A stretch of 56,737 nt of DNA from Opitutaceae bacterium (GCA_028822375.1 JAPKDW010000002.1:1-56737), one strand, 5' to 3'. Counted from the first letter of the stretch, positions 1 to 11,164 are shown. Notes: generated by a model from the letters alone, not told the origin. Made by a program: numbers and translations.

Positions 1-56
1 CCCCAGAGATGGCCTCCGGCTTTTTGGCTGTATTGGATGACGGTCTGGGTGTCGCT

Positions 57-188
57 TTACATGGCAACGATGAAGGGAGCGATGATCACGGCAAAGACGA
101 TGGAACCGACGAGGACGCGGCGGATCCATCGGCCTCCTCTGCCGGCTGCCGCTTGAGTGGACGCTTCTGCGGAGTCATGGCGCTGCAC
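57..188 (-). CDS. possible 43-aa single-TM small protein ([43 protein letters not shown])
   Basis: Manual translation: GTG start 8 nt after GAGGAGG on the minus strand, one hydrophobic helix, TAA stop. Below the size limit of the ORF track. Confidence 0.3.
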   Translation of the reverse strand: MQRHDSAEASTQAAAGRGGRWIRRVLVGSIVFAVIIAPFIVAM

Positions 189-191
189 TGC

Positions 192-483
192 GTTTACCTC
201 CTCGCAAACATATTAACGAAAACGCTTTCCAGCAACGCCGCCGCTGTCCTTATGGCCACATTAGCTATCGGTATTGCCGAAACTCTCGGCGTCAGTATAC
301 GTCCTTTCCTTTTCGCAGTCGCGATCGCCGCTTCTGCAAGCTTCGCGACCCCTATTGGCGATCAAACTAATACTTATGCGTACGGGGCTGGCGGTTATCG
401 AATTTCACAAAAGCAGGGCTGCCCTCAACATACTTTGCTTTATCACCTCGGTCTGCCTAATTCCACTCATTTGGGAATTTTAG
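192..483 (+). pseudogene. C-terminal remnant of an SLC13/Na+-dicarboxylate/sulfate symporter-family permease, frameshifted
   Basis: Frame of ORF 9..611 gives [70 protein letters not shown] (SLC13 signature). The natural C-terminus [26 protein letters not shown] continues in the frame of ORF 274..483. Confidence 0.75.
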
Positions 484-579
484 AGCGAGCGATCAGCCTT
501 TTATCAAGACGGCTCCACAACGAGTTATCCAGCCTACTACTGCTGCCTAACTTAACTGAGTCGACGAACTTTGAATACA

Positions 580-1746
580 TCAAGCTGACTCAATTTCAAC
601 TTCCTGGCTAATCGGGAGGTTCACGACAAAGGTGGTTCCGAGACCCAGTTCGCTCTCTATTCGAATACTGCCATTGTGGTTTTCAACGATACCGTAGACT
701 ATCGATAGCCCTTGACCCGTCCCCTTTCCTACTTCTTTCGTAGTAAAGAATGGATCGAACACCTTATCTCGTATCTCCTCAGGAATACCTGTACCATCAT
801 CCTCTATACGTACTTCAACACCACTTTGTAACGGATTACTTGATACTTTTATCGTTCCCTTTTCAAGGCCGAGCTTCGCTTCATCGATCGCATGGGCAGC
901 ATTAACTATCAGATTGAGAAACACTTGGCTCAATTCTCCCGAAAAACAGGGGATGCTAGTAATTGATTTATCTAGATCAACTTCAATGTCGGCTACGTAC
1001 CTCCATTCGTTCGTAGAAATGGTGATTGCCTCTTCAATAATTTCATTAATATCAGCCAATTCAATACGATCGTTCCCTGGGTGAGAAATTTTCTTCATAG
1101 ACGAAACTATTTTTTGTACCTGTTTAACGCCCGCAATGGTCTGTTTAGCAGCGCGAGGAGCCTCTTCTGCAAGGTAGTCGATATCCAGATCTTCCCTCGC
1201 CTTTCGAATACCTTCGAAAACTTTGTCGCAAGAAGCCGATTCGCATTGGGACTCAATTACCGCAGAATACCGTTCGACCAGTGAAAACAAATCATCAACA
1301 CTTTCCTGAAGAAATGAGACATTATCACATATATATTGCATTGGCGTATTTATTTCGTGAGCCACTCCAGCGGCAAGCTGACCTATTGACTCAAGTTTTC
1401 TAGACTGCTCAAGCCTCATCTCAATTTGTACTCTTTGAGTGACGTCTCGAATACTGGCAACATAGCCCCGTCGATTTCCCGCCTCCATTTTGCCCACTAT
1501 GATTTCCAATGGGAACACATCGCCGTTTCGTCTTCGACCCACTCTTCTTTCTCCAACTAAATTCAAACTGGTCGCAATCCGATTCAATTCGCTAGGTGGA
1601 TCATCGAAATCTACCAAAATTTTCGAAAAACTAATTTTTGTAAATTCCTCTGCGTTATAACCAAACAACGTTTCGGTCGCATGATTGCCCAAGAGAATCA
1701 ATCCATCTCTATCAGTCGAGAATATCGCATCGGGTGTCGTATCCAA
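580..1746 (-). CDS. PAS-domain sensor histidine kinase, possibly N-terminally truncated
   Basis: PAS ([31 protein letters not shown]), H-box [13 protein letters not shown], HATPase motifs ([33 protein letters not shown]). Assigned start is TTG. Confidence 0.88.
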   Translation of the reverse strand: MDTTPDAIFSTDRDGLILLGNHATETLFGYNAEEFTKISFSKILVDFDDPPSELNRIATSLNLVGERRVGRRRNGDVFPLEIIVGKMEAGNRRGYVASIRDVTQRVQIEMRLEQSRKLESIGQLAAGVAHEINTPMQYICDNVSFLQESVDDLFSLVERYSAVIESQCESASCDKVFEGIRKAREDLDIDYLAEEAPRAAKQTIAGVKQVQKIVSSMKKISHPGNDRIELADINEIIEEAITISTNEWRYVADIEVDLDKSITSIPCFSGELSQVFLNLIVNAAHAIDEAKLGLEKGTIKVSSNPLQSGVEVRIEDDGTGIPEEIRDKVFDPFFTTKEVGKGTGQGLSIVYGIVENHNGSIRIESELGLGTTFVVNLPISQEVEIESA

Positions 1747-1772
1747 AATAGCTCCGATTCGTCTATTAACAA

Positions 1773-2009
1773 TTAGCGATCTTCGATCACGGTGAGGATG
1801 AGCTCTCCTCGCTTCTGGACATTCCGATAGCTCATCAACGAAAAGGGAGCCGCTTCATTGGGCCGGTGGCAGGAGGCGCAATTATTAAAAACGATCGGCG
1901 CGATATGCTCGCTAAAGGTAATTTCCTCAGGCCTCGGCGTTTCGCTTGCCTGCACGGAAAGTCCGATCCAAAAAACGGATACGATTGAAAGATAACATTG
2001 GGTTCTCAT
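1773..2009 (-). pseudogene. truncated cytochrome c-type protein (N-terminal part with CxxCH only)
   Basis: Signal peptide plus ITFSEHIAPIVFNNCASCHRPNEAAPFSLMSYRNVQKRGELILTVIEDR*, which stops where homologues normally continue (EDRxMPPW...). Confidence 0.6.
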
Positions 2010-2033
2010 AGTAGCTGGTTTTGGAAAATGGAT

Positions 2034-2660
2034 TTATAAATTAGGCACATAGCAACCCACCGCCTGGGTTCGGCTCACCTCTACGGGTTTGTTCTCGATA
2101 ATGGCATTGAGCGCGTTGCGAAGGTCTTTTTCGGTAGTCACCCTGCGGCGCTGGCCCAGTTCTGGAAACAGGTTGTCTATTCGGCCGCGGTAGGAGATCG
2201 CGCCGTCCGGAAGAATCACGGCGACTTCAGGGGTCACGGTCGCTCCGCTTGCGTTCACCAATCGATGCTTTTGGTCTACGATGGCGGTATAAGCGGACAG
2301 GCTGTACTCCTTCATATGGACCTTGATCTCCTCGGCGCTCGCTTCCGGATCGACATAGACGAGCATCATTTCGAACCCTTTCGCTTCATACTCGTTTCGC
2401 AAACGGCTCAATTCAGGAGAATAGGCATTGGAAATCGGACAATCATGAGTAACGAAAAAAAGCACGGATGCCTTGGCGTGTTCGCACTGAAAGGGATGTT
2501 GGACCTTCCCGTGAATATCCTCGATTGCCGCAACGGTATTTTCAATTGCGTTTGGGAGGGATGGCTCCTCTGCCTGCAGAAGCCAAAAGCGCTGCGAAAA
2601 CAGAAAGCAGATCGAAAGGCCCACCCAGGTTAAGCGTCTTTGTTTTCGCATGGAAATCAT
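2034..2660 (-). CDS. secreted redoxin (AhpC/TSA-like thioredoxin fold)
   Basis: Signal peptide; ASVLFFVTHDCPISNAYSPELSRL, VTPEVAVILPDGAISYRGRIDN. Confidence 0.8.
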   Translation of the reverse strand: MISMRKQRRLTWVGLSICFLFSQRFWLLQAEEPSLPNAIENTVAAIEDIHGKVQHPFQCEHAKASVLFFVTHDCPISNAYSPELSRLRNEYEAKGFEMMLVYVDPEASAEEIKVHMKEYSLSAYTAIVDQKHRLVNASGATVTPEVAVILPDGAISYRGRIDNLFPELGQRRRVTTEKDLRNALNAIIENKPVEVSRTQAVGCYVPNL

Positions 2661-3021
2661 TCAACGATCGGTCATTAGAATCAAAACGAACCCGAGTCAC
2701 TATGGGTTACATCTTTTTTTAGAACGCTAAACAATACCTTGCCCCCCGAATCAAACCGGAACCATTGAATTTCCTATCACCCAAGGAACTCTCGCGCAGC
2801 AAGTTATTGTCGTTTCGTAGCACGCCGATTTTCGACGATGAGATAGGCTACCTGAGAACGAATGAAAGCTTGATTGCGTTCAGGAAACGTTAGGGGTCGA
2901 TCAAGTGGTTGCCTAGGTTACGAGCTTGTTGATTTTTCAAAAACCACACTTCGTCGGAAGACACTAGCGCCCTCTAGTCTTAGCCTCATCGGTTTCAAGC
3001 AGACCTCGACTCATTTCCAAT

Positions 3022-5436
3022 TTAGGGGTGATTCGACTCCGGCAACCATCGACGCAAAACCGCCGCCAAGCTATGTTTCGAAATGGGTTTCGTTAGATAG
3101 TCATTCATACCTATCTCGATACATTTTTGGCGATCCTGCTCCATCGCATTTGCCGTTACGGCGATAATCGGCACGTCGGGGACTAAAACTCCACTGCCTG
3201 CATCCCGAATCAGACAAGTCGCTTCCATACCGTCCATCACCGGCATTTGCATGTCCATTAGCACAAGGTCGTAAGTCCTGCTCTTCAGGAACTCCACTGC
3301 CTCCTGCCCGTTATTTGCTACATCGCAAGAAACGCCGAACGTTTTCAACATCGCCTGCACAAGGTATTGATTCGATATGATATCTTCAGCGAGAAGAATG
3401 CGGACATCCCGTCCAGAGAAATCCAAAGTAAGATCGCTCGTACTTTCCAAAGTCACGGTTCCTCGCTCTTGGTCATTTATTACCTCTCGTGACATAGCCT
3501 TCAACAAGACCTGAAACAGCTCCTCGCGACGCACTGGTTTGCTAATATGGCCAGCCAACCCTTCTTGCTCGCATCGATTCAGCTTATCGGAGCCACCGAC
3601 TGACGTCAGCATGACGAGCTTTGGTTTCGGATTCTGAAGACGCTGGGCAAGCTCGAGCCCGGTCATGTTCGGCATTTCCATATCAATGATAGCGAGGTCA
3701 AATACACCCGGCTTTATCATCTCCAGGGCGACCGCCCCGTTCTCAGCGAGTTGCGTTTTCATGCCCTGCGACTTCAAACAGGTCGAAAGGTACTCGCGAT
3801 TACTCGCGTTATCATCGACCACCAGCACGTTCAAGCCCTCTAGCTCGACCATCTCAGGCTTGTCTGTAACTACCCCTTCTTGCTTCGCAAGCCGGACCGT
3901 AAACCAAAACTCGGTCCCGGGTCCGCCGATGCTCTTTTCTCCGCGCTCCTCGACGGGACTCACCACTCCCGTCTTTCCTCCCATCATCTCGGCAAGCTGG
4001 CGAGAAATCACCAAGCCCAGCCCCGTGCCCCCGTGCCTGCGGGTGTGGGACGCATCTACCTGAGAAAACTTGCTAAACAGCTTATCCCGTTCGTCGGGCG
4101 GAATCCCGATGCCCGAATCGCGCACGGAAAATCGGAGCAATACCTCCGACCTCTGGGTTTCAATCACGCTTGCGCTTACAACCACCTCGCCTACCTCGGT
4201 AAACTTTAATGCATTGCCAACAAAGTTGAAGAGTATCTGACGCAAACGCCCCGGATCGCCCCGCAATGAAGTCGGCACGCCGGGATCCGCTCCGCAAACA
4301 AGCTCCAAGCCTTGCTCGAGCGCTTTTGGTCCCAAGGAGGAAACGACGCCGTCAAGCACTCTCAATAAATCGAAATCAATCGTCTCAATACGAAGCATGC
4401 CCGCTTCGATCTTCGAGAAGTCGAGAATGTCGTTGATTATCAACAGGAGATTCTCGCCGCTGTTCTTCACGATTTCGGTATATCGGTACTGTTCATCGCT
4501 TAGATCCGTGTCGAGAAGGAGTTCGGTCATGCCGATGACTCCATTCATAGGCGTGCGAATCTCGTGGCTCATATTCGCCAGGAAATCGGACTTCGAGCGA
4601 TTCGCGCTTTCTGCCTCATCCCTTGCTACGAGCAACTTCTCTCGCGATTCCTTAATGGAAACCATCATGTGATTGAAGAACTCAGCCAAGCCCGAAAGCT
4701 CGTTGCGCCCCTTCACTGCGAGCGGCGTATCCAGATATCCGGCCTTAATGCTCTCGGTGCCGGCCTGGAGAGAGCGTATCTGAGTACCGATTAATGACAT
4801 TGTGCGTACAACAAAGACGATCGCCACAATCCCACCAAAAAGCCCAACGTAAAGGACGAGAGAGCTGATTTTATCGAGATCATCCGCGAGCGCCTTCAGG
4901 TACCCAGAGCTTTGCTTATCCAAATCATAGAGGAGCCCGGAAGCGACGATGTCGATACGCTCGGCAACCGCATCCACATCGACTTCATGGGCAAGCATAT
5001 CCTTCTTGTCCACAACCCCGTCAGAGGCAACCATCACCAAAAGAACACCGGAGGTTATTTCGATCTGCTTGTCCGTGAGCGACACCAGTTCCTTTATCTC
5101 AAATTCTATATCACGCTCGAGCGCTTTCGCCCTAGTATGCTCCTGCAGGGACGACCTGAGATAAGGCAACTCGACTTCAACCAGACCTTTCAACCGCGAA
5201 ATATCCTCTAAATCCAATGCGCTTACATCGTGCATACCTACTTTCAAAAGGAGCCGTAACTCGCTGCTGGTCTGCTTCACTTGACCTAGCAGCGTCATCG
5301 CTGGTTCAATTTCGCTCTGGTAGATTTCAAAGTTCGATTTTGCCGCCTGCGATACCCCTTGGTTTAAGGATACAACTATGGCAACAACACTGAGAAGCAG
5401 CCCGAAACCGATCGTTAGCCTAGTCTTTATTTGCAT
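3022..5436 (-). CDS. membrane hybrid sensor histidine kinase (4HB-type sensor, HAMP, HisKA/HATPase, two REC domains)
   Basis: [49 protein letters not shown]; two receiver domains ([10 protein letters not shown]..., [10 protein letters not shown]...[16 protein letters not shown]). Confidence 0.93.
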   Translation of the reverse strand: MQIKTRLTIGFGLLLSVVAIVVSLNQGVSQAAKSNFEIYQSEIEPAMTLLGQVKQTSSELRLLLKVGMHDVSALDLEDISRLKGLVEVELPYLRSSLQEHTRAKALERDIEFEIKELVSLTDKQIEITSGVLLVMVASDGVVDKKDMLAHEVDVDAVAERIDIVASGLLYDLDKQSSGYLKALADDLDKISSLVLYVGLFGGIVAIVFVVRTMSLIGTQIRSLQAGTESIKAGYLDTPLAVKGRNELSGLAEFFNHMMVSIKESREKLLVARDEAESANRSKSDFLANMSHEIRTPMNGVIGMTELLLDTDLSDEQYRYTEIVKNSGENLLLIINDILDFSKIEAGMLRIETIDFDLLRVLDGVVSSLGPKALEQGLELVCGADPGVPTSLRGDPGRLRQILFNFVGNALKFTEVGEVVVSASVIETQRSEVLLRFSVRDSGIGIPPDERDKLFSKFSQVDASHTRRHGGTGLGLVISRQLAEMMGGKTGVVSPVEERGEKSIGGPGTEFWFTVRLAKQEGVVTDKPEMVELEGLNVLVVDDNASNREYLSTCLKSQGMKTQLAENGAVALEMIKPGVFDLAIIDMEMPNMTGLELAQRLQNPKPKLVMLTSVGGSDKLNRCEQEGLAGHISKPVRREELFQVLLKAMSREVINDQERGTVTLESTSDLTLDFSGRDVRILLAEDIISNQYLVQAMLKTFGVSCDVANNGQEAVEFLKSRTYDLVLMDMQMPVMDGMEATCLIRDAGSGVLVPDVPIIAVTANAMEQDRQKCIEIGMNDYLTKPISKHSLAAVLRRWLPESNHP

Positions 5437-5441
5437 AATCG

Positions 5442-6572
5442 CTAGCGCTTAACCTTCTCGATCCCATCGTTCCCCTTCACGACGTAGAGCGAAAAATAGA
5501 TGCCGCGAGATGATCCATCGTCCATAATAGCGAGATTGCCGCAAACGCCTTGAAAGTAATTGACCTCATGTAATTCAGCGCGGAGCCAATCGTTAAATTT
5601 AGTTTTTCGGGGTCTCTCCGTCTCGCGTCCAATAATACCCAGCGCGATATTCATGGCATCGTAGGCCTGCATCGCGGGCCAGGCCGAAAAGGGCTCTTTG
5701 CCGAATCGTTGACCATACCGCTCGAGGAACTGGCGAGCGATGATGTAATTGCCGTCATTTGCCGTAAAAAAGGGGAATTCCGTGCCAACGATTGCTCCCC
5801 CCGAATTATCAGAGTACTCTTTGTTTCGGATTGTCGTAGACGAGAAGAACAGCGCTTCAATTCCCATCGCTCTTGCCTGCTTCATCGCGTATCCAAGATT
5901 CTTATACCCAAAAAATACCAGCACGTCGCAACCGTCCGCTTTGAATCGGGCAAGCTCCTCCTCGTAGTTTTCCTTATCTATATTCACCAACAAGAGCTTC
6001 GCTTGCACCCCTTGCTTCTCCAAATGCTCCTCAAGGGTTTTCGCGGAAATCGTCATAAAACTGTTGTCCACGTGGAAGCCCGCCACCTTTTTCAGGCCGA
6101 GCTCGACGATTCGGGCTGACACGACTTGCGCCGCCTCTTCCGTCTTCTTGCCAATCATAAACGTGTTTTCATTCATGCCCGAAAGCAGTTGATCATTGTT
6201 TAGCGCGTTAATGATGGTAACGTGGTCGTCCAAGGCCTTTTGCTGCAATGCGATCGTGCCATCGGTGTGGTTCATAAAGAGAATTTCGATGCCCTTTTCC
6301 TGACGAAGCTTTTCATATTTCGGCACTGCATTAACGCCGAGCCACGCGTCATCCTCAACGAAGAGATTCACCTTAGGTTGGTCTGCCTCTCGGCGTTCGT
6401 TATAATCCTCAACCGCCAGCTCCATCGCCTTAGCTGGACCTATGCCCAGATCAATCGCGTTGCCCGTTAGGGGACCGATGAAACCTATATTGATCTCTCT
6501 CGGATCTTTCGGTCCGCACCCGGCGAGGAGAAGCGGAATCATCAATAGCGCAAAACGGATAGATCGATTCAT
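5442..6572 (-). CDS. periplasmic branched-chain amino acid-type ABC substrate-binding lipoprotein
   Basis: Lipobox LLLAGC after [48 protein letters not shown] at 6572 preferred over the longer ORF. Confidence 0.85.
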   Translation of the reverse strand: MNRSIRFALLMIPLLLAGCGPKDPREINIGFIGPLTGNAIDLGIGPAKAMELAVEDYNERREADQPKVNLFVEDDAWLGVNAVPKYEKLRQEKGIEILFMNHTDGTIALQQKALDDHVTIINALNNDQLLSGMNENTFMIGKKTEEAAQVVSARIVELGLKKVAGFHVDNSFMTISAKTLEEHLEKQGVQAKLLLVNIDKENYEEELARFKADGCDVLVFFGYKNLGYAMKQARAMGIEALFFSSTTIRNKEYSDNSGGAIVGTEFPFFTANDGNYIIARQFLERYGQRFGKEPFSAWPAMQAYDAMNIALGIIGRETERPRKTKFNDWLRAELHEVNYFQGVCGNLAIMDDGSSRGIYFSLYVVKGNDGIEKVKR

Positions 6573-6619
6573 GAGCGTGTGGAATTGTAAGGGTATCAGC
6601 CGATGGAAGAGAACGGAGT

Positions 6620-7399
6620 TCACCACTCGTAAACGTACTGGACGCCAAACGCTAGATTTATTGTGTTGGCTCGGCGATACTGATTGACGCGATATTCCGT
6701 TATCAGGTGCAGACCTTCCGTTAAACAGTACCCCATTTGAGCTTCTCCGACGATGGGAGCTGCAGGGTAGCTGTTCGGCAAGTTCTGGTTGAAGGTGTGA
6801 TCGACGAAGCCGGCAAGATAGAGCCGGTCGGAGAGGTTTGGAAAAGTCTTTCGAAAAACATGCTCCATCTGCCAGACATAAGCATCCTCGTGATCGAGTT
6901 GCAGCATGTGAAAATTAATCGAATAGCTTAAATGCATCGATTCAAAGAATTCCTTCCATGCAGAGGTGCTATTCAGCCGCCAGCGAACGCCCAATCGTAG
7001 ACGGTCGTTCTCGCTGCCTGAGCGCAAATTGTGCTGGACTGTCAGATCCAGGGGCAAGTCCTCGCGCATCGCCCAGCGAAGGTTCTGCTCCGTGTAATAA
7101 GTGAAGCGGTCAGAAAGCTCCTTGCTCGGATCGGCATTATTGAAATTCGTCAAACTGAAATAGCTCAACCGAGCCGGCAGCTTAACGAAGGCATTAACCG
7201 TGTAGACTGAATCCGTATTCACCTCCATCAGTTCCGGATAGAAATTGAAATCGACAAAACCATCTCCCGCCCTGGATGCAGAAGCAGTTAAACAGAGAAT
7301 AACAAGACCCAAGGCGAGCGTAACCGAGTTTTTACTAATTGTAGGTACGCTATAGTAACTAAGTAATAGCACAGTTCTCTCTATCGGTTTGAAGCGCAC
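6620..7399 (-). CDS. putative outer-membrane beta-barrel protein
   Basis: Signal peptide-like N-terminus; alternating aromatic/polar strands and terminal strand NTINLAFGVQYVYEW. Confidence 0.5.
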   Translation of the reverse strand: MRFKPIERTVLLLSYYSVPTISKNSVTLALGLVILCLTASASRAGDGFVDFNFYPELMEVNTDSVYTVNAFVKLPARLSYFSLTNFNNADPSKELSDRFTYYTEQNLRWAMREDLPLDLTVQHNLRSGSENDRLRLGVRWRLNSTSAWKEFFESMHLSYSINFHMLQLDHEDAYVWQMEHVFRKTFPNLSDRLYLAGFVDHTFNQNLPNSYPAAPIVGEAQMGYCLTEGLHLITEYRVNQYRRANTINLAFGVQYVYEW

Positions 7400-7726
7400 G
7401 CACGCAAGAAGAACACTAAAATACTGTGCAATCCAATCCGACTTTCACCAATTTTTGAAGACTGCAGCCTGCTAATCCGAAGGTCCTTGGTTCTTTCGAA
7501 GCCGCAGGCGGAAATCGGGAGAAAGAAGTCCGACTAGACACTCCAAGCCCTGCACCCATGAAGGTCAATTTCCGAAAGGATGTCGGCAATCCTAACCAAG
7601 CTGATTTTTATCAGCTGGCCAAGAACCCTCTGAAACAAAGCATTTACGATATTAATCGCATCCCTGTTGACAGCCAAAAACGAGATCTCTTTCTATCCTG
7701 CTGCCGTTTCCATTTCGAATAATTCA

Positions 7727-10700
7727 ATGAAAAAACTTCTTGCAGCAAACCGCAGTGAAATCGCAGTACGCATTTTTCGCAGCGCCACAGAACTGGGCTA
7801 CCGAACCGTAGCAATTTACGCCAACGAAGATCGTTTCGGCGTTCACCGCTTCAAGGCTGACGAAGCCTATCTTGTAGGCCAAGGGAGTGGCCCCGTGGCG
7901 GCTTACCTGGACATCCCAGGTATCATTGACCTAGCGAAGCGTAAGCAAGTCGATCTCATCCATCCCGGTTATGGCTTTCTTTCCGAAAACGCTAATTTCG
8001 CCAGAGCCTGCGAAACCAACGGTATCACTTTCGTCGGCCCCAGCGCTGAACTGCTCGAACGTATGGGGGACAAAATCGAAGCGCGCAAAATAGCCGAAGA
8101 AGCCAACGTGCCAACCCTCCCCGGCACATCCAATCCGATTACCGATTTCGACAAAGCAGTCAAACAGGCCAAAAAAATCGGATTCCCTCTAATCATCAAG
8201 GCTGCCTTTGGCGGTGGAGGTCGCGGCATGCGGATCGTCAAGGATCCCAAAAAGCTCAAACCGCTACTCGAAGAAGCGCAAGGGGAAGCCGAAAGAGCAT
8301 TTGGCAATTCCGCTGTTTTCCTCGAACGCTACATCGGACGCGCTAAGCACATCGAAGTTCAAATCCTCGGCGACAAACATGGCAACGTCGTTCATCTGCA
8401 TGAGAGAGATTGTTCGGTTCAACGACGCCATCAAAAAGTGGTCGAAGTCGCCCCCTCCATTGGCTTACCCGATAAAGTCCGCTTGGAACTGTGCGACGCT
8501 GCCGTAACAATCGCCAAGTCCATTGGCTACTACAGTGCGGGAACTGTTGAATTCCTTCTCGATTTGGATACGCACAAGTGGTTCTTTATCGAGATGAATC
8601 CTCGTATTCAAGTTGAACATACAGTTACGGAAATCATCACCGGAATTGATATCGTTCGCAGCCAAGCGCTTATTGCTCAGGGCTACTCTTTATTTAGCGA
8701 TGAAGTGGGAATCCCAGAACAGTCTGAAGTACCTCGCCACGGCTATGCAATCCAGGCCCGTATCACGACCGAAGATCCCGAACAAAATTTCGCCCCGGAC
8801 TATGGCAAAATCGTAAACTATCGAAGCGCTGCTGGATTCGGCATTCGACTCGATGGGGCGATGGGCGATACAGGAGCCGTAATAACGCCCTTCTACGATT
8901 CGCTCCTAGTAAAACTCACCGCTTCCGCAGGTAGTTTCGATCTAGCGATACAGCGCATGGACCGCGCCCTTCGAGAGATGCGCATTCGAGGCGTAAAAAC
9001 GAATATCCCATTCCTCGAGAACGTAATTCATCACAAGATTTTTCAATCGGGAGAAGCGACGACCACCCTTATTGACACGACTCCCGAACTCTTCAAATTC
9101 AAGCGTCGCCACGATCGCGCCACCAAACTCCTCAAGTTGCTCGGAGAAACGGTCGTCAACGGAAACCCCCAGGTTAAGAATCGAGCGATCCCCAAAATGG
9201 ATCTCCCGGTCATCGTTCCTTCTTACGACCCCAAAGCGCCCAAACCTAACGGCACTCGAGACTACCTTCTAGAGCACGGTCCAGAAAAATTCGCCGAATG
9301 GACTCGTAAGCAAAAGCGCCTTCTCGTAACGGATACAACACTACGCGACGCCCATCAATCCCTTCTCGCCGCACGAATGCGCAGCCACGACATGCTGCAA
9401 GTCGCCAACAGCATCGCTCAACGGGCCCACAACCTTTATAGCCTCGAATGCTGGGGGGGGGCCACGTTCGATACATGCATGCGTTTTCTTCACGAAGACC
9501 CATTTCAACGCCTTCGCAAACTTAGGGAAAAAATTCCCAATGTTTGTTTTCAAATGCTTTTGCGAGGAGCCAATGGGGTTGGCTACTCGAATTATCCAGA
9601 CAACGTAATCCGCGAATTCGTAAAACACACCGCCGAAGTCGGCATGGATATTTTTCGCGTTTTCGATTCGCTCAACTATCTACCTAACCTCAAAGTGGCC
9701 ATGAAGGCCATTCGCAATGACACCGGGTCGGTTTGCGAAGCCACGGTTTGCTATACAGGTGATATTCTAAATTCCAATCGCGATAAGTATTCACTTGAAT
9801 ATTACATAAACTTCGCCAAGGAATTGGAAAAAATGGGCGCCCACACTCTAGCGCTCAAAGACATGTCCGGCTTGTGCCACCCTAGAGCGGCCTATAAGCT
9901 GATTAAAGCTCTTCGGTCCGAGATCTCCATTCCCGTGCATTTCCATACGCACGACTCAAGCGGCATCGCATCAGCATCAATAGTGAAGGCAGCGGAAGCG
10001 GGAGTCGACATTGTGGATCTTTCAATAGCCTCCCTTTCCGGACTCACTGCGCAGCCAAACTTGAATTCGATCGTCAAGGCATTTGCAGGGGACAAGCGAG
10101 ATACCCAGCTTGACCAAGGCTATCTAGACGAATTGTCGATTTACTGGGAAGCCGTTCGCCAATTTTACGAACCGTTCGACACAAGTCCAAAATTCGGAAG
10201 CGCCGAAGTTTACAAACACGAAATGCCTGGCGGGCAATATACAAACCTTCGCGAACAAGCCAGTGCCCTAGGACTAGGAGCGCGCTGGCCAGAGGTCGTT
10301 CGCTATTACGAGGAAGTAAATCAAATCCTGGGTGATATCGTCAAAGTAACTCCAAGCAGCAAAGTTGTCGGCGAACTTGCGATATTTCTTCTGACTAAAG
10401 GCGTAGAACCTAAGGACCTCGTCAACCTAGCCCCGGGGACATCCTTTCCCGAATCGGTAATAGACATGCTCTCAGGTGGCCTCGGCCAACCCAAAGGAGG
10501 ATGGCCTAAGAAGGTACAAAAGGTGATTCTTGGCGATCGCACCCCACACAAAGGTAGACCAGGAGCCAGGGCTGACAAACTAGACCTCAACATTGCAAGA
10601 GAAGAGGTATCCTCGATTACAGGACGCCCTTCGAGAGATGATGAACTCTATGAATACTTAATGTATCCCCAGGTATTCAAAGATTTTGTGTCCTTTGTAA

Positions 10701-11164
10701 ACGAATACGGTCAAGCATCCGTTCTTCCGACACCGACCTTTTTCTATGGTCTTAAGCCCGGAGAGGAAATCTCCGTTGAGATCGAAGAAGGCAAGACCCT
10801 CATCGTAAAGTTAATATACGTTAGCGAGCCCAACAAAGACGGGGAACGCTCTCTAACATTCGAATTGAACGGTAGAGCACGCGAGTGTATTATCAAAGAC
10901 AAGTCAGTTAAGACCGAATCAAAGCGTCGCGTCAAAGCCAACTCTGCTGACTTAAAGCAAGTCGGCGCGCCCATTCCAGCGATGATAACGAGCGTCTCCG
11001 TCACCGTAGGGCATCAGGTTAAAAAAGGCGAAAAACTTGCTATTCTAGAAGCAATGAAAATGCAGACCACGGTCTATGCTCAATGCGACGGCGTCGTCGA
11101 CAGCATAACCGTGCAAACCGGAGACCAAGTGGAAAGCAAAGATCTACTCGTAACGCTACGGTAA
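7727..11164 (+). CDS. pyc: pyruvate carboxylase (single-chain: biotin carboxylase, carboxyltransferase, biotinyl domain)
   Basis: MKKLLAANRSEIAVRIFRSATELGYRTVAIY; ATP-grasp; DTTLRDAHQSLLAARMR; biotinyl site LAILEAMKMQTTV. Start moved to the ATG at 7727. Confidence 0.97.
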   Translation: MKKLLAANRSEIAVRIFRSATELGYRTVAIYANEDRFGVHRFKADEAYLVGQGSGPVAAYLDIPGIIDLAKRKQVDLIHPGYGFLSENANFARACETNGITFVGPSAELLERMGDKIEARKIAEEANVPTLPGTSNPITDFDKAVKQAKKIGFPLIIKAAFGGGGRGMRIVKDPKKLKPLLEEAQGEAERAFGNSAVFLERYIGRAKHIEVQILGDKHGNVVHLHERDCSVQRRHQKVVEVAPSIGLPDKVRLELCDAAVTIAKSIGYYSAGTVEFLLDLDTHKWFFIEMNPRIQVEHTVTEIITGIDIVRSQALIAQGYSLFSDEVGIPEQSEVPRHGYAIQARITTEDPEQNFAPDYGKIVNYRSAAGFGIRLDGAMGDTGAVITPFYDSLLVKLTASAGSFDLAIQRMDRALREMRIRGVKTNIPFLENVIHHKIFQSGEATTTLIDTTPELFKFKRRHDRATKLLKLLGETVVNGNPQVKNRAIPKMDLPVIVPSYDPKAPKPNGTRDYLLEHGPEKFAEWTRKQKRLLVTDTTLRDAHQSLLAARMRSHDMLQVANSIAQRAHNLYSLECWGGATFDTCMRFLHEDPFQRLRKLREKIPNVCFQMLLRGANGVGYSNYPDNVIREFVKHTAEVGMDIFRVFDSLNYLPNLKVAMKAIRNDTGSVCEATVCYTGDILNSNRDKYSLEYYINFAKELEKMGAHTLALKDMSGLCHPRAAYKLIKALRSEISIPVHFHTHDSSGIASASIVKAAEAGVDIVDLSIASLSGLTAQPNLNSIVKAFAGDKRDTQLDQGYLDELSIYWEAVRQFYEPFDTSPKFGSAEVYKHEMPGGQYTNLREQASALGLGARWPEVVRYYEEVNQILGDIVKVTPSSKVVGELAIFLLTKGVEPKDLVNLAPGTSFPESVIDMLSGGLGQPKGGWPKKVQKVILGDRTPHKGRPGARADKLDLNIAREEVSSITGRPSRDDELYEYLMYPQVFKDFVSFVNEYGQASVLPTPTFFYGLKPGEEISVEIEEGKTLIVKLIYVSEPNKDGERSLTFELNGRARECIIKDKSVKTESKRRVKANSADLKQVGAPIPAMITSVSVTVGHQVKKGEKLAILEAMKMQTTVYAQCDGVVDSITVQTGDQVESKDLLVTLR

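Noticed and set aside
9-611. 200-aa plus-strand ORF as a complete gene
   Set aside because: Only the middle part matches SLC13. The N-terminal 60 codons are an unrelated shadow and the tail is frameshifted, so it is treated as a pseudogene remnant.
2874-3167. 97-aa plus-strand ORF in the 2661-3021 gap
   Set aside because: It overlaps the hybrid kinase 3' end antisense and has no recognisable domain.
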